The translations under genes and the position numbers were made by a program. Shown here piece after piece: positions 33,001 to 41,023 of a stretch of 64,000 nt of DNA (positions are counted from its first letter, which is position 1; every line of letters begins with the position of its first letter). The stretch is from Schizochytrium sp. CCTCC M209059 (lineage: Eukaryota > Sar > Bigyra > Thraustochytrida > Thraustochytriidae). The notes below the pieces were generated by a model, which was given only the letters and a program-made list of their open reading frames with translations, made no database searches and had not been told where the DNA came from. Where the stretch lies: positions 128,209 through 192,208 of the forward strand of contig KN805413.1 of NCBI GenBank assembly GCA_000818945.1. The letters are read 5' to 3'.

Positions 33001-34639
33001 TCGCAAAAGCATGGATGAGACGCGTGTGGCGCGTCTTAACACTCAATTTGCAGAACTCTTCCAGGAGTTACACGGCATGCTTGCGGTAAAATTGATGGCT
33101 ATGGTCCCGTGCGAGGTGCGTGGAATTCGCTGCGACCTCTCAATTCCAAGTGAGTTCACGGTGGAGGTGATGCTTACTGCCGTGGTTCACCGCGCGGAAA
33201 TGCCAACGCAAGCGATGTTACAGCAACCAAGCTCGATGTTTGTCAATTTGTGGAAGTTTGAGCCTTCTGTGGGAGGTTTGCCGACGGTGGTGCCTTCAAC
33301 GATTGAACAGATGATGAAGAAGCTTTTGCAATCACACATGGTCCCGGCGCGAGAGGCTCCCGAAGAGGAGGGGTCCTTTGAACTATCGGAGACGCTGCTA
33401 CCAGGAAACGCCATGACAGCACCGACGCCGCGTGGTTATTACGGACTGCCGGACACCCTGGTGCTGGACCCTGTTTCGGAACGGGCTTTGAATGCGCATC
33501 CAGAAGATTTGCAGCTGCAAATGGCGGAGCAGGAGATTTGGGCAAGAAAAGAGCGAAGTACGTATCTCCCCGAAGATGGTGCAGCGCTTGGGGGTGGGCT
33601 TGATCCAGCGTCGCACGCGGGCGCGGATCTCGAGCTACTGAGCAGCGTACCGCCCGTCGTTGAGCAACGGCGTCGCGCCTCCCCGCTGCTCTCGCGATTT
33701 CACCTTCCGCGAATCAAGCGGCATTTGCACGTCCCCTTGCCGCATCTACCGCATTTGCACTTTCGCCGGTCCGTGGGAAGTCTGCATGGCTCCTCATTGA
33801 CGGATCAGTCGTTGCTGCGAGGCGGGATGTCGACAACGCTGCACATGCGTTCGGAGGCCCCATATGCAGACGTGGAGAGAGGCGATGCGAGTTCATCGCG
33901 GCAGTTGTCCGTATCTGGAGCAAGTGCACCGATGATCGTTGCTCGAAAGAGCGACATAGCTCTGGTCGATACATCTGGCGGAGCGCCGTTTTCGTCATCG
34001 ACGGCAACAAGAGAACCGGGTACCGGAACCTCAACATTACCAAGTGGAGCCGAAGATGACGCTTCAAGACCTGAGGTTGCGAGCCAAGCATCGTCATGGG
34101 ACCAGAATGATATGGTTCCACCCTTGCAGCGCGCCGGGAGCTCATCGATGGATAGCTCGGACGATCGGGATGGCTCGTTTTCGTCGAGCCTTCAAGTGCA
34201 GCATTCTGCAAGCAACACGGGCGAACTGACGATTGCCCCGGAGAAGTCAGCTTTGGAGCCTCTCCAAGGGGGAGCTTTTGGACGCGAGCATGGCGCTCTG
34301 CATGTAATGATCCATGTCACGCCACTTCCGTTTGTACCCGAGCACACGATCGTTCGCTACTTGGGGCGCATCAATTTGCACTTTATTCGCGAATCATGGG
34401 CAGTGCGCGAGGGCGGGGGTGGTATGGGCAAGTTTTTCCAGGAGTTTCTCAACGAGGCGCAAGCCATTGCGCGCGCGCACGTAGCTGCGCTGCAGGGCAA
34501 CGTTCTGCTCTCGTACAAGATCACTCCGCGGCAGTCCACCGTCAAGTCGCTCAAGTCTGTCTACAACATGATTTCCATCTCTGGAGACGCTGCGATCATT
34601 GTGCCTTCCTCGGGCATGTTATCGCTTGCACACGCTTAG
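27077..34639 (+). CDS. C2CD5: C2 domain-containing protein 5 homologue, greatly expanded
   Basis: 2520 residues from ATG 27077, against about 1000 in animals. C2CD5 (CDP138) is a calcium- and lipid-binding protein linked to vesicle fusion at the plasma membrane. Residues 1-110 are the C2 domain, with Asp residues in the calcium loops (DRTSNLTDAF, LDHDVYSADD). GWFPIYDTLNGIRGEL follows near 235. Two YbjQ-like domains are visible: near 290-385 (FVEELVVEADPEF, GKKVLELGGNAVVGY) and 555-640 (ETRDEWWAEIREEI, CILQATGTAA). A Cys pair region is near 932-960. After a basic segment, about 850 Arg/Ser/Asp-rich residues are inserted. The conserved C-terminus resumes at about 1910 (FVIEVDDETDED, CNTEILP) and ends with RAHVAALQGNVLLSY and SGDAAIIV. 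The order matches animal C2CD5 throughout, so the call is secure; the giant insert is lineage specific and likely disordered. Confidence 0.96.
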   Translation: MPSFLKFRVLEARDLPVMDRTSNLTDAFVEVRFANQLFQTQIARKTLDPSWKEDHRFQVLDDSDLQNEPLVFRVLDHDVYSADDLIGTVSIGLGPLLQMAVDSADRTSGAATVVAGADQNPPLQRSTSLPARTLSGEGSLDDGGAAADESPSRAIGEQPGQRQMGPESGNFALEAGANANAGHGLHNHNSTNSNERIPGNDICKNYAAGPGANFGASDATENQAPATYPRIEEDQLSGWFPIYDTLNGIRGELHVAVKITFYGDENPWKDSSAGVRFFAASSLEQSVMTVKHLLGFVEELVVEADPEFELIDNFRTARKSNESRQNLLYKLSSQVRRQIGKKVLELGGNAVVGYHQTFDVEGDSGMVARGSGTACIVEPVVGNVYEDAVVLPGSVGPLSRPIASAIPLLPPSDGMPGGVGALETIRNLNFPALAFVHCGIKVVSLDPRPNHHRRTFSFGGARSQSARHLSPRLGATSSELVRSVPPAPRRLEVVERANDAGSSSDDDNSVGGGGPGGGGGGGGGGGGGTGSATQYIRKLPGLEREVTLLTITVLPMNVRVRLGGVVATRSVKFLGRLAAKISDQETRDEWWAEIREEIRSHAKSLRCRYVLGYKEQCVVHDDVCILQATGTAAAILSDRPIWSVAAASDAVRDRARRSRAQQNRALAIHDNVRERDGDDASSSTTSNELACDHHALGAGSTGGGVVASLLVSRGLMSGKGSGARGGSATWAAGYSVDGNEAAGAADHGSDPDANTSQEMVVMELAPPGSSKFSHYQQLRLHLDEWQTKTKERHDQRQREKHRKRAEAIKRQRQAHRMGSPKQSQSDSPRNSISLLQHPSSPSPQPTSSMDLDPSGAYGHRSQSPGPPGDNEDGDGLTAGAGGNTASSAANNATNATGTFGGAAAAAGGRPRGMSHVEARKQRRRETKPVLPCSIVHAPYHRENAPFANMRLVPCGLCRKKWVPEVILATTEVPPLLPVTGHGVLVEARICRVRPKLNSKAESREVDASAVSENLIFLEIELHKQLMLKLKLMGMNAAFGLRSQVQIGSSLMIGVTTATAVHSPALPPPAVLRIHRSLEVEDQDDRKHVRIQKEIERIAAANRDRMLTMATSEARLYRQAIATAKRRMKRATRATRRRWQQEYLLEARKRRARKRQRKRRKRGREAAYRLSRRSRESGRSADAVVDEHLTVDVIPLGGFRTGESGMDTDDPTYSSARSLGLDGHGNADLSGYPDEIGDLHGSRGEQSHHEDAADVEHGHDHDTEKDRSIGRALSSHRSPSSRSTAKTRNPVAVIARLARRRGHPSEGAVSELRQGEASEVPTPVATPTLDEEGEDEENGGDFPTKHERGWEDPGESTHGGSEDGAMAHRGKTFGEDHAAARGRPLQGSQPVSVWKRLRAKTRDLNRPSSSKQQPFHHTTSDLGEDKDNESPSKSSSRTPHRALRHRFNSDSHVISQSIRETEGGEGDAAKDDLEAHHSDAKSSSGAHRHAKLAADAGNDGLDVLDAGIGGDTENAGFALAAKTMFAPFSRTRRAGDGMSRSTSNVTSSFASLNNGTGASGTEQRSKGSLMNSSRARSSRGWEGKSRKERATGGKNLIAKLQRRQLPGQDRESESRATRKRDILASRDIDYRGDDEAEDIGESEDHDYQPSAGSKSKSGHRAGELGSHQATPKGKMRSSKSRPSLVRRPSKSSRKKHRSHKKQSSKGRWERSGRGTDHGRNAGEYGSRRNGNRSDGDSSARSRVSSSASAKSRTRSVPPYGAQGGGNPAHESVQRRRSHGSSAGVASSSSSATESSSSKSSRSRKSMRSALSALSSPSSLSTSSSSSSSSSSSSSSSSSSSSGSTSSLSWTWAGQHLDAVNDPVPLLSDSDDEAREEESWSSSSSSSSSSSEDSDMEVGRAEALLSEVRSTRNTFVIEVDDETDEDVMAVILDKQLPPGIAVCNTEILPQGGVGFAGGGGGRAMTSARKPHMVMMIVRKSMDETRVARLNTQFAELFQELHGMLAVKLMAMVPCEVRGIRCDLSIPSEFTVEVMLTAVVHRAEMPTQAMLQQPSSMFVNLWKFEPSVGGLPTVVPSTIEQMMKKLLQSHMVPAREAPEEEGSFELSETLLPGNAMTAPTPRGYYGLPDTLVLDPVSERALNAHPEDLQLQMAEQEIWARKERSTYLPEDGAALGGGLDPASHAGADLELLSSVPPVVEQRRRASPLLSRFHLPRIKRHLHVPLPHLPHLHFRRSVGSLHGSSLTDQSLLRGGMSTTLHMRSEAPYADVERGDASSSRQLSVSGASAPMIVARKSDIALVDTSGGAPFSSSTATREPGTGTSTLPSGAEDDASRPEVASQASSWDQNDMVPPLQRAGSSSMDSSDDRDGSFSSSLQVQHSASNTGELTIAPEKSALEPLQGGAFGREHGALHVMIHVTPLPFVPEHTIVRYLGRINLHFIRESWAVREGGGGMGKFFQEFLNEAQAIARAHVAALQGNVLLSYKITPRQSTVKSLKSVYNMISISGDAAIIVPSSGMLSLAHA
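28621..28660. repeat. GGY trinucleotide repeat encoding poly-Gly in C2CD5
   Basis: A run of GGT/GGC codons encodes a Gly linker just before the second YbjQ-like domain. Confidence 0.9.
32531..32581. repeat. TCN-rich repeat encoding poly-Ser in C2CD5
   Basis: A dense run of TCT/TCC codons encodes a long Ser tract, with a second Ser tract near 32710-32740. Both lie in the disordered insert before the conserved C-terminal block. Confidence 0.9.
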
Positions 34640-34745
34640 TAGTAGAATACCCACCAACCATCGTCTTTGTTTGGCCTAGGCCTAGGCACGTATACATACC
34701 ATTTTACGTATGATGTTGTTCGTTGATGGCAGCGTCAGCATCCCT

Positions 34746-34774
34746 CCCTGCCTGCCTGCCTGCCTGCCTGCCTG
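34746..34774. repeat. (CTGC)n microsatellite
   Basis: About seven CTGC units about 100 bases past the C2CD5 stop, followed directly by a G-run. Confidence 0.9.
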
Positions 34775-35318
34775 AGCGGCGGGGGGGGGCGGTGTGACAT
34801 TGATCATGGCACGCGTGCGCCAGAAAGGAAGCCCATGCTGGCGCGGATGTGCAAGCACTGCATGCTACCCTGCAGACCTCGAACGTAAAACCAGACTTGG
34901 CTGGCTTGACAGTGAGCAGGTCGTCGGTGGTAGTCGTGGTGGTGGCGGCGGTGTGAGCCTTTTCCAAAGAGCGAGGGCGCGGGTACTACACCGTCGTCCC
35001 CGCGACTCGAGCCCGGGCAAGGCAGGCGGGAGGCAGTCAGACGCCGCGAGCGATAGCCAGCCAGCTAGCTAGCTATAGCTGCGTCGCGACCGAGGCAGCA
35101 AAGGCGGACGGTGTCTCAAGCCAGCGCTCGCGCGGCAGAGCCCGAGCGAGTCGTTCTGCAGCCGCAGCTTTTGCGCAGCCAGGCACAGACAGAAAGACGG
35201 GGAAAGAGGGAAAGAAGAGAGAGAGACACGAAAGAGAGAGAGAGAAAGAAAGTAAGTAAGAGAGAAGAAGGTATGAAAGACGAGGCCAAACTAACTTGAA
35301 GTAGAATAGAAGCGTATT

Positions 35319-35340
35319 AGAGAGAGAGAGAGAGAGAGAA
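35319..35340. repeat. (GA)n microsatellite
   Basis: About 11 GA units; a longer imperfect purine stretch begins near 35195. Confidence 0.9.
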
Positions 35341-36046
35341 GAGGGAACTCGAGGTGCGCAAGTGCGCGCTCGCTGCAGAGCCGCGCGCGCCCCTGCGTCC
35401 GCCTCGCGCGCCGCAGCAGCCGGGCGCGGCAGGACGGAGACGGGCGGCCACCGCGAACCGCTCGCTGAGCGCCCGCCGCGACAAGCGCGAGTTCCTCGTT
35501 CTCGGGCCCGGGCCTCACAAACCGCAACTTGTTCGTCTGTTTCGAGACAAGGCCCAGCTCGCTGCCGCGCGGGACAAGAAAAAGGGTTGTCCAGGCAGCC
35601 CAGGTCCATTTTGAGAACTTCGAAGAGAAGAGAAGAAGAAGGTGGGGCCCCCAATCGGGGCGTCCAACGGAATCAGGGGCCCTGCGCTGGACCCTCCTCC
35701 TCTGTCCGCCGTGCTCTTCCGCGCGCAGCCGTAACTACTAGTAGCTTGCACTGCAGCGGGCCCGTGCCGCCTGGAACGTTGGAGCTCGCGTCGCGTCGGA
35801 GCTCGCTCAAAAGTCGCGACACGTTCGCGAGTTCGCGTTGGCTTTCCTGCTCTGCCACCCAGGTTTGCATCCCGGTCGCGGCGGTCTGCTTGCTTGCTTT
35901 GCTTCGGCGAGCAGGAGTACTAGCCGTGGGCCTAGCAGGCGGGTAAGGAGCCGCGCTCGCTTGACGGTCTTTCGTCAGTGTGTGTTCACAGCTAGCTAGC
36001 TGGCTTGCTTGCTTGCTTGCTTTCGGCAGCTCGCTCGCTGTGCGTG

Positions 36047-36075
36047 CGATCGATCGATCGATCGATCGATCGATC
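36047..36075. repeat. (ATCG)n self-complementary microsatellite
   Basis: About seven ATCG units, able to form a hairpin or cruciform. Degenerate copies (GATCGACCG) continue to about 36140. Confidence 0.9.
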
Positions 36076-36207
36076 ATTCGATCGACCGATCAAAGCAATC
36101 GAGCACCAAGTCTCGACCGATCGATCGACCGACCATCGACCTTCCGTTCCAGGCCAGCTTGCCAGGCCGCCGATCCTCGAGCGAGCATCCCTCGGTCGCC
36201 GCGCGCA

Positions 36208-36243
36208 GAAAGCAAAGCAAAGCAAAGCAAAGCAAAGCAAAGC
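36208..36243. repeat. (AAAGC)n pentamer repeat
   Basis: About seven AAAGC units, followed by an AGG/AAGG-rich purine tract to about 36300. Confidence 0.9.
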
Positions 36244-36897
36244 ACTGTGAAGCAAAGGACAAGGAAGGAAAGGAGAGGAAAGGAAAGGAAGAAGGAAGGC
36301 TCCGGCAGAGCGCTGTTCGCGCCAACCTCGAGCAGACGCGCAACGCGAGGGAGGAGAAGACGCGCTGGTTCTTTCTCCGCGGCGCAGGCAGCAGAGCAGG
36401 GCCGGCGGCAGCGGAGCGCGAGCCGGGCAGGCGCCTCGAGGCGGCCAGGAGAGCGGCGCCGGTCGCGGGCGGAGAGAGGTCTGGTAGCTATAGCTGGCGA
36501 GCTAGCGCGTCAAGTTGCGTAGCGTTGGTTGCGTTCCTCTTCCCGCGTGGGCGAATCGAAGCGGCGCGGGCGGCGCCCAGGCGAGCGTGCGAGCCTTGCT
36601 TGCTCGCCTGCTTGCGTGCGCGCGTGCAGAAGGCGCAGCGCGGCGGAGCGTGTCGCCAAGGAAGGCAGGGAGGCAGCCAGAAGGGCAGCGAGAAGGCCCC
36701 GGGTGAGGTGAGCAGTCTCGCGCGCGGTCCATCTCGTCTCGTCTCGCGTCATTGCGGACTATACCAGTACTGTTGATTTCAAAACTCAAATCGAGGCCGG
36801 CAAGGTTAGGTCGGTCCTTCGCGGCCTCTCCCACTCCGGAGCCGAGCGCGAACGCGACGCGCAAGGGCGCGGCCGTCCTTCCCCCCCTCCCCACCCC

Positions 36898-36919
36898 NNN
36901 NNNNNNNNNNNNNNNNNNN
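36898..36919. other. Assembly gap (22 N)
   Basis: Run of N flanked by a C-run on the left and CGCG repeats on the right. The true length is unknown; the flanks suggest a sequence that is hard to read through. Confidence 0.99.
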
Positions 36920-37389
36920 CCCCACGCGCGCGCGCGTCGCCTCGTGCAAGGCGACCAGGACCGTCCGAGGCCTCGCCTCGCTGCTCCATTTCCTCGCCTC
37001 GCGCACTCTTGTCGCCGCCTGCTCCTTCCGTGCAGGCCTCCGCTCGAGGAGGCCGGCCAGCACCGCGCGGCGAGTCCAGGCGGCGTGGCCTCGCGGCAGG
37101 CGCGCCTTCGTCCCGACACAGGCGCCTGCCGCGCTCGGTCGGGCCAGACACCGAGGTGCGACACAGCGCGGAGTGTCTGCGAAGCGTAGTCGCTCCCTCG
37201 CTCGCTCGCTCGCTCCTCGAGAGCGACGCGGTGAGATAGACAGATAGATAGCCAGGGGAAGAGCTACGCAGGCTCTCTCTCGTACGCACACCCATCCATC
37301 CGTCAGGTGTCGAGGTACCAGTCGAGACCAGGAATCCAGACGCAGGTCGGCTTGAAGAGCCAAAATAGCGAGCGGGCATAGACTTGTTT

Positions 37390-39441
37390 ATGTCGATCCC
37401 AGGAGCCATGGTCGAGGAGGAACAAAAGGATGGGTCGTCGCGCAACGTGGGCGTGCCCTTCGCGTCGGAACCGATCATCGAATCGCCCTCGCTCATCGAG
37501 GCCCAGAGCCCAGCTCGACTCCGTAGCCATCGCAGTCAGAGTCTCGATGTGGGCGGTAGCATGACAATGCGCTCCTTGACCTCGACGGGGAGCTCGAGGC
37601 GGCGCAGCTCGAAACCAGGGTTTCTCAAAAAGATTGCAAGCATTGGAAAGGGGAAGCACCGGTCAAATACCTCGGACGACTCGGTCTCGGGCAGCTCGAC
37701 GGCCTCGATGTCTGCCCAGCAGTATCTTGACGCAGAAGCCATTCAAACCGCCTCGTTGGCAGAGGGTATCGAGATTAGGTCACCATTAACTTCTCCCGGC
37801 AAGAGCCCCACGAGCGGACTTACGTCCCCACGTTCGCGACGCAAATCCAACAGTGCGCAGCAACTCGTTCTTCAGCAGCAACAACAGATGCTCCTGCACA
37901 CTCAGCAGAAACAGCAAGACCGCATGGTCCGACTGGAAACTCTTGTGGAAAGCCAAGCCTCGCGGCAGGCGTCAGCGCTCAGCGAGGTCGCCTTGTTGCG
38001 CGCCACTCTCCGCGAGCTGGCGCAACAACAGCGTGCTCTCGCAGAGCAAACCGCAAACGATCGTGCCTTGGCGGGCCAGCTTGCCGCCGTTGGTCTTGGC
38101 TGCTTCGTCACCGCTTTGGTCGTTTATGTGGTCTCACAACACAGTATGGGTGCCAGCTTTTTTGCTGATGAATCGATGCGTCGGCTTTATCTTGGCGATG
38201 CAGGAAGGCTGGTGCTTTCCGTGGGCATGGTCTGGCTCGTGCTTGGCCTCTTGTACGTTGCGAGAACCAAGTTCCAGGCCCAGCCCCAAGCCAAAAGTCA
38301 GGAGACGACCAAGGAGGCCGACCCCTCGAACGCAGGCTCGAACCGCTCCACCACAACCAAGACGCCTATCGCAGAGGCCACTGATGCATCGCAGAGCTCT
38401 AACGCGAGTCACAGAACAAGTCGGTCGCGCATGGTTAAAGATGGAAGCCGGCGTGACTCGCAACCTTTGGTGTCCGGAAATTCTCGACTTGATCTGGTCG
38501 CAGACGTGAACACACGCGAAGGCTCGGGACAAGACGCATGTCCCGCTGGCGGGCACGGCATGCACGTGAGTAGTGAGTACGGCATCTCGCACGAGGTCTG
38601 GCTCAACCACTTTGACGGCTTGGACATTCCTTTGGAGGACTGTGTACATTATCAGGCAATGACGCCCGATCAGGTTCGCATCTTTCGGGAGTTCCGAAAG
38701 GAAGTTTTGCAAAAGTTGGGCACCTTTCAGGGTCTGGACCGTCGCTTGCCCTACCCTGTGCCCGACGATTTTAGCATTATGCGATTTCTCCAAGCTGACA
38801 AGTACAGCAAAACGATGGCAAGCGAACGCTTGCTCGGTACGCTCGTTTGGCGCCAGAAGAAAAAGCTTCACGAGCTCGTGGCCACCGCGCCGGAGAAGCT
38901 CGAGACATATCGGCGTCTGCGCGTTCGCAAGTGCATGGGGTGGTCGAAGCAGGGCATGCCTGTTTTCGTGGAGCGCATTGGCGAGTTCATCACCTCTTTG
39001 AGCTCGGATCTAGCCAAGACCATGACGGTCCAGGACTGGCTCGACTGCTACATGTACGAGATGGCTGGCCTCATCCTTGAGTTCAGGAAGGGGGCAGCGC
39101 AGGGTAATGTGCAGTGGAAGATGCTTTTCATCGCTGATATGCGGGGCGTCAAGTTCATGCAAGCCTTTCGCTCCATCAATCTACTCAAGGCCTTTGCCAA
39201 GGAGGTCGAAGTGCATTTTCCCGAGCAGGCAGGTCCCGTCTTTCTCATCAATACGCCCTCGGTGGTGCATAGCGCTTGGAAGCTTGCCAAGCAATTCCTC
39301 GACCCCGTGGTCCTGGCCAAGATTCAGTTGCATCCAAACGCGGCAACAAATGTATTGCTCGAGCACATGGATGAGGACGTCCTCTTTGAAGAATATGGTG
39401 GTAAGAATCGGGATCATTTTCCCCACGCTGAGATCCACTAG
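37390..39441 (+). CDS. Sec14/CRAL-TRIO lipid-transfer protein with N-terminal membrane hairpin
   Basis: 683 residues from ATG 37390 (an upstream in-frame TTG is not a likely start). The first 150 residues are Ser-rich, followed by a Gln-rich coiled coil (about 155-230). Two hydrophobic segments follow, near 234-257 (LGCFVTALVVYVV) and 273-292 (VLSVGMVWLVLGLLYV), separated by about 17 residues, so they probably form a hairpin with both ends in the cytosol. After a polar linker the CRAL-TRIO N helix region starts near 455 (IMRFLQADKYSKTMA) and the lipid-binding lobe spans about 505-675, with the IADMRGVKF strand, the FINTPSVV-like gate region and HPNAATNVLLEH. Sec14 proteins exchange phosphatidylinositol or other lipids; here the protein looks anchored in a membrane. 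The ligand cannot be read from sequence. Confidence 0.88.
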   Translation: MSIPGAMVEEEQKDGSSRNVGVPFASEPIIESPSLIEAQSPARLRSHRSQSLDVGGSMTMRSLTSTGSSRRRSSKPGFLKKIASIGKGKHRSNTSDDSVSGSSTASMSAQQYLDAEAIQTASLAEGIEIRSPLTSPGKSPTSGLTSPRSRRKSNSAQQLVLQQQQQMLLHTQQKQQDRMVRLETLVESQASRQASALSEVALLRATLRELAQQQRALAEQTANDRALAGQLAAVGLGCFVTALVVYVVSQHSMGASFFADESMRRLYLGDAGRLVLSVGMVWLVLGLLYVARTKFQAQPQAKSQETTKEADPSNAGSNRSTTTKTPIAEATDASQSSNASHRTSRSRMVKDGSRRDSQPLVSGNSRLDLVADVNTREGSGQDACPAGGHGMHVSSEYGISHEVWLNHFDGLDIPLEDCVHYQAMTPDQVRIFREFRKEVLQKLGTFQGLDRRLPYPVPDDFSIMRFLQADKYSKTMASERLLGTLVWRQKKKLHELVATAPEKLETYRRLRVRKCMGWSKQGMPVFVERIGEFITSLSSDLAKTMTVQDWLDCYMYEMAGLILEFRKGAAQGNVQWKMLFIADMRGVKFMQAFRSINLLKAFAKEVEVHFPEQAGPVFLINTPSVVHSAWKLAKQFLDPVVLAKIQLHPNAATNVLLEHMDEDVLFEEYGGKNRDHFPHAEIH

Positions 39442-39852
39442 AACAGGTCTTTTGAAATCACACGCAGTTGAGGAGTGTGTCTTCTCTTCTTCTCTGTTAC
39501 TTTCCATGAACATATATTCTGTCTTTATCGCTGACGCATTTGCAGCATCTATCTCAAGGCGGATGATTTTTTACCAATAAAAAATAAAAAATTCGTCGTG
39601 CCAAACTAGTCTTCATTTTGCTTTGCATTGGTACGGAACGTAACAGGAGATGTCTGTTTTTTCTCAACTTATTCATGCTGTTTGAAGAACGAGTGTTTGT
39701 GACGTAAGTCTAACAACAATCTAACAGTAAGTTTACATACTTAGATGAACGATGGACGAAACTCAACAGAGTCGTCTGCCGTACACAACCCTTTCATCGC
39801 TCCCACACCCGAAAGGCTCTTGGGCCTATGTGTTGCACTTGCGTTTTCCTTT
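39442..39852. terminator. Convergent 3' region with AATAAA signals
   Basis: 411 AT-rich bases between convergent stops. Two overlapping AATAAA hexamers at 39576-39588 are good polyadenylation candidates for the Sec14-like gene. No gene seen. Confidence 0.5.
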
Positions 39853-40713
39853 TCAAATATTCTCGCCCTCGTCATCTTCTTCGTCTTCTTCTGAATCGCT
39901 TGGGAAGAGGCCCGATACGCCCTCCGCGGCGGCCATCTCATCCGCAGCGAGGGCTGCACGCGCCTCGACATCGGGATTAAATGAAGACCAGAGCAAAAGA
40001 CCCAGACGAGCGTCTCGAAGACTGCAATTTGGCGGGGCTGAATCGGGGATGATGCGACGGACACCGTGCTTTACAGCGAGGGTGTCCATAACCACAACAT
40101 CGCCATGTGATAGAGGCAGCTCCTCGCCGTCAGCTTCAAAGATCATGGTCAAACCTGCATTAAAGGACACAAGCCACTCATCCTGAGAACCAGCAAAGGT
40201 TGGCGTGTCATGGTGAGCGACCATGGTTGACTTTGGGCCATAAAGCCAACCCAGCGAGGTGAGGGCCTCGCGTTCACGATCGAGACCTGACATATCCAAA
40301 TCAAGACCAAGGTCTCGCGCAGCGTTCACGTCGGCGCTTAGCTCTGCTACAATCGAACTCTTTTGCTGCTCTGCGCCGTGCCGCGCTGCGTACGCAATTT
40401 TGCACGCATTCGTGGCAGCGGCAAACGCCGTATGCGCAAACTTGACGAGCAGCGGCAGTGTGCAAACAGGCTGTGAGATAGCTTGCATCTCGAGACCGAC
40501 CGCGCGCAAGCTTTCTCCAAGAAGACGACCGGCTTGCGTTTCCCGCGCAGCTGCGACGCGTGTGTCCACGCTCTCGAGTAGCGCGTCCATGGCGTGCTCA
40601 TCGAGGTGGCCCGGGAGCAGCACCCAAAGCGGCCGTAAACGGGTTCCGTCCTCGGTACGTGCGAAGCGCACGCGGGCAGACGATATGCCTTCTTCTGCGC
40701 TCGCCTCGGCCAT
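39853..40713 (-). CDS. 2OG-Fe(II) oxygenase, AlkB-like
   Basis: 286 residues from ATG 40713. The C-terminal half has the jelly-roll signature: His167-x-Asp169 (MVAHHDTP) and His216 (VKHGVRR) as iron ligands and Arg236 (ARLGLLLW) as the likely 2-oxoglutarate anchor. The stretch WLVSFNAGLTMIFE and SHGDVVVMD give the intervening strands. The first 130 residues are helical and carry no motif I know. The last 25 residues are acidic (SDSEEDEEDDEGE). The spacing of HxD, H and HGV-x-R fits the AlkB group, which demethylates or hydroxylates nucleic acids or proteins; the substrate is unknown. It is divergent from the 12-residue-repeat protein gene, 310 bases away. The oxygenase fold is well supported, the AlkB label less so. 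Confidence 0.85.
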   Translation of the reverse strand: MAEASAEEGISSARVRFARTEDGTRLRPLWVLLPGHLDEHAMDALLESVDTRVAAARETQAGRLLGESLRAVGLEMQAISQPVCTLPLLVKFAHTAFAAATNACKIAYAARHGAEQQKSSIVAELSADVNAARDLGLDLDMSGLDREREALTSLGWLYGPKSTMVAHHDTPTFAGSQDEWLVSFNAGLTMIFEADGEELPLSHGDVVVMDTLAVKHGVRRIIPDSAPPNCSLRDARLGLLLWSSFNPDVEARAALAADEMAAAEGVSGLFPSDSEEDEEDDEGENI

Positions 40714-41023
40714 CTTGCCCGCCGGACACGCAAGTTAACGATGTTTGCTTTCTGGCAGCTTGGTTGGTGCGACCGGACGACTGCCAAACAAGCAAGACCT
40801 ACCTCTCTCTACCCAAGGTGAACTTGAAGTGAACGAATAAGTGAATGAATGAGTGCGTGAATGCACGGGGCCCAACGTCGCAAGCCAACAGCGAGACAGA
40901 CGCCTAGCGAGCGAGCAAGCGCTTCTCGCGCGCGCGCGCCCGAGAGAGAGCGAAAAGGAGGTGCTATCAGGGCGGGACGCAAGACCGCTGCCTGTGTGGG
41001 GCCCTCCTTGCGCTCTTGAAGCC
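40714..41023. promoter_or_regulatory. Divergent upstream region, 2OG oxygenase / repeat protein
   Basis: 310 bases between divergent ATGs, short enough for one bidirectional promoter. An open frame runs through it into the plus-strand gene, but without an ATG before 41024. Confidence 0.5.

Larger units (their letters stand above)
34640..37389. other. Gene-free, repeat-rich GC region with assembly gap
   Basis: About 2.75 kb between C2CD5 and the Sec14-like gene. It holds stacked simple repeats (CTGC, GA, ATCG, AAAGC), a 22-base run of N and C-rich and CGCG-rich sequence. Open frames here are repeat-driven and none resembles a known family. The part next to 37390 should carry the Sec14 gene's promoter and 5' UTR. 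Confidence 0.6.

Noticed and set aside
35073..36776. Several 180-255 residue open frames in the repeat-rich gap
   Set aside because: They translate tandem repeats (for example repeated Asp-Arg-Ser-Ile from ATCG units) and have no recognisable domain.
34640..37389. CRISPR-like or satellite array
   Set aside because: The repeats are short microsatellites without unique spacers, and the window is eukaryotic.
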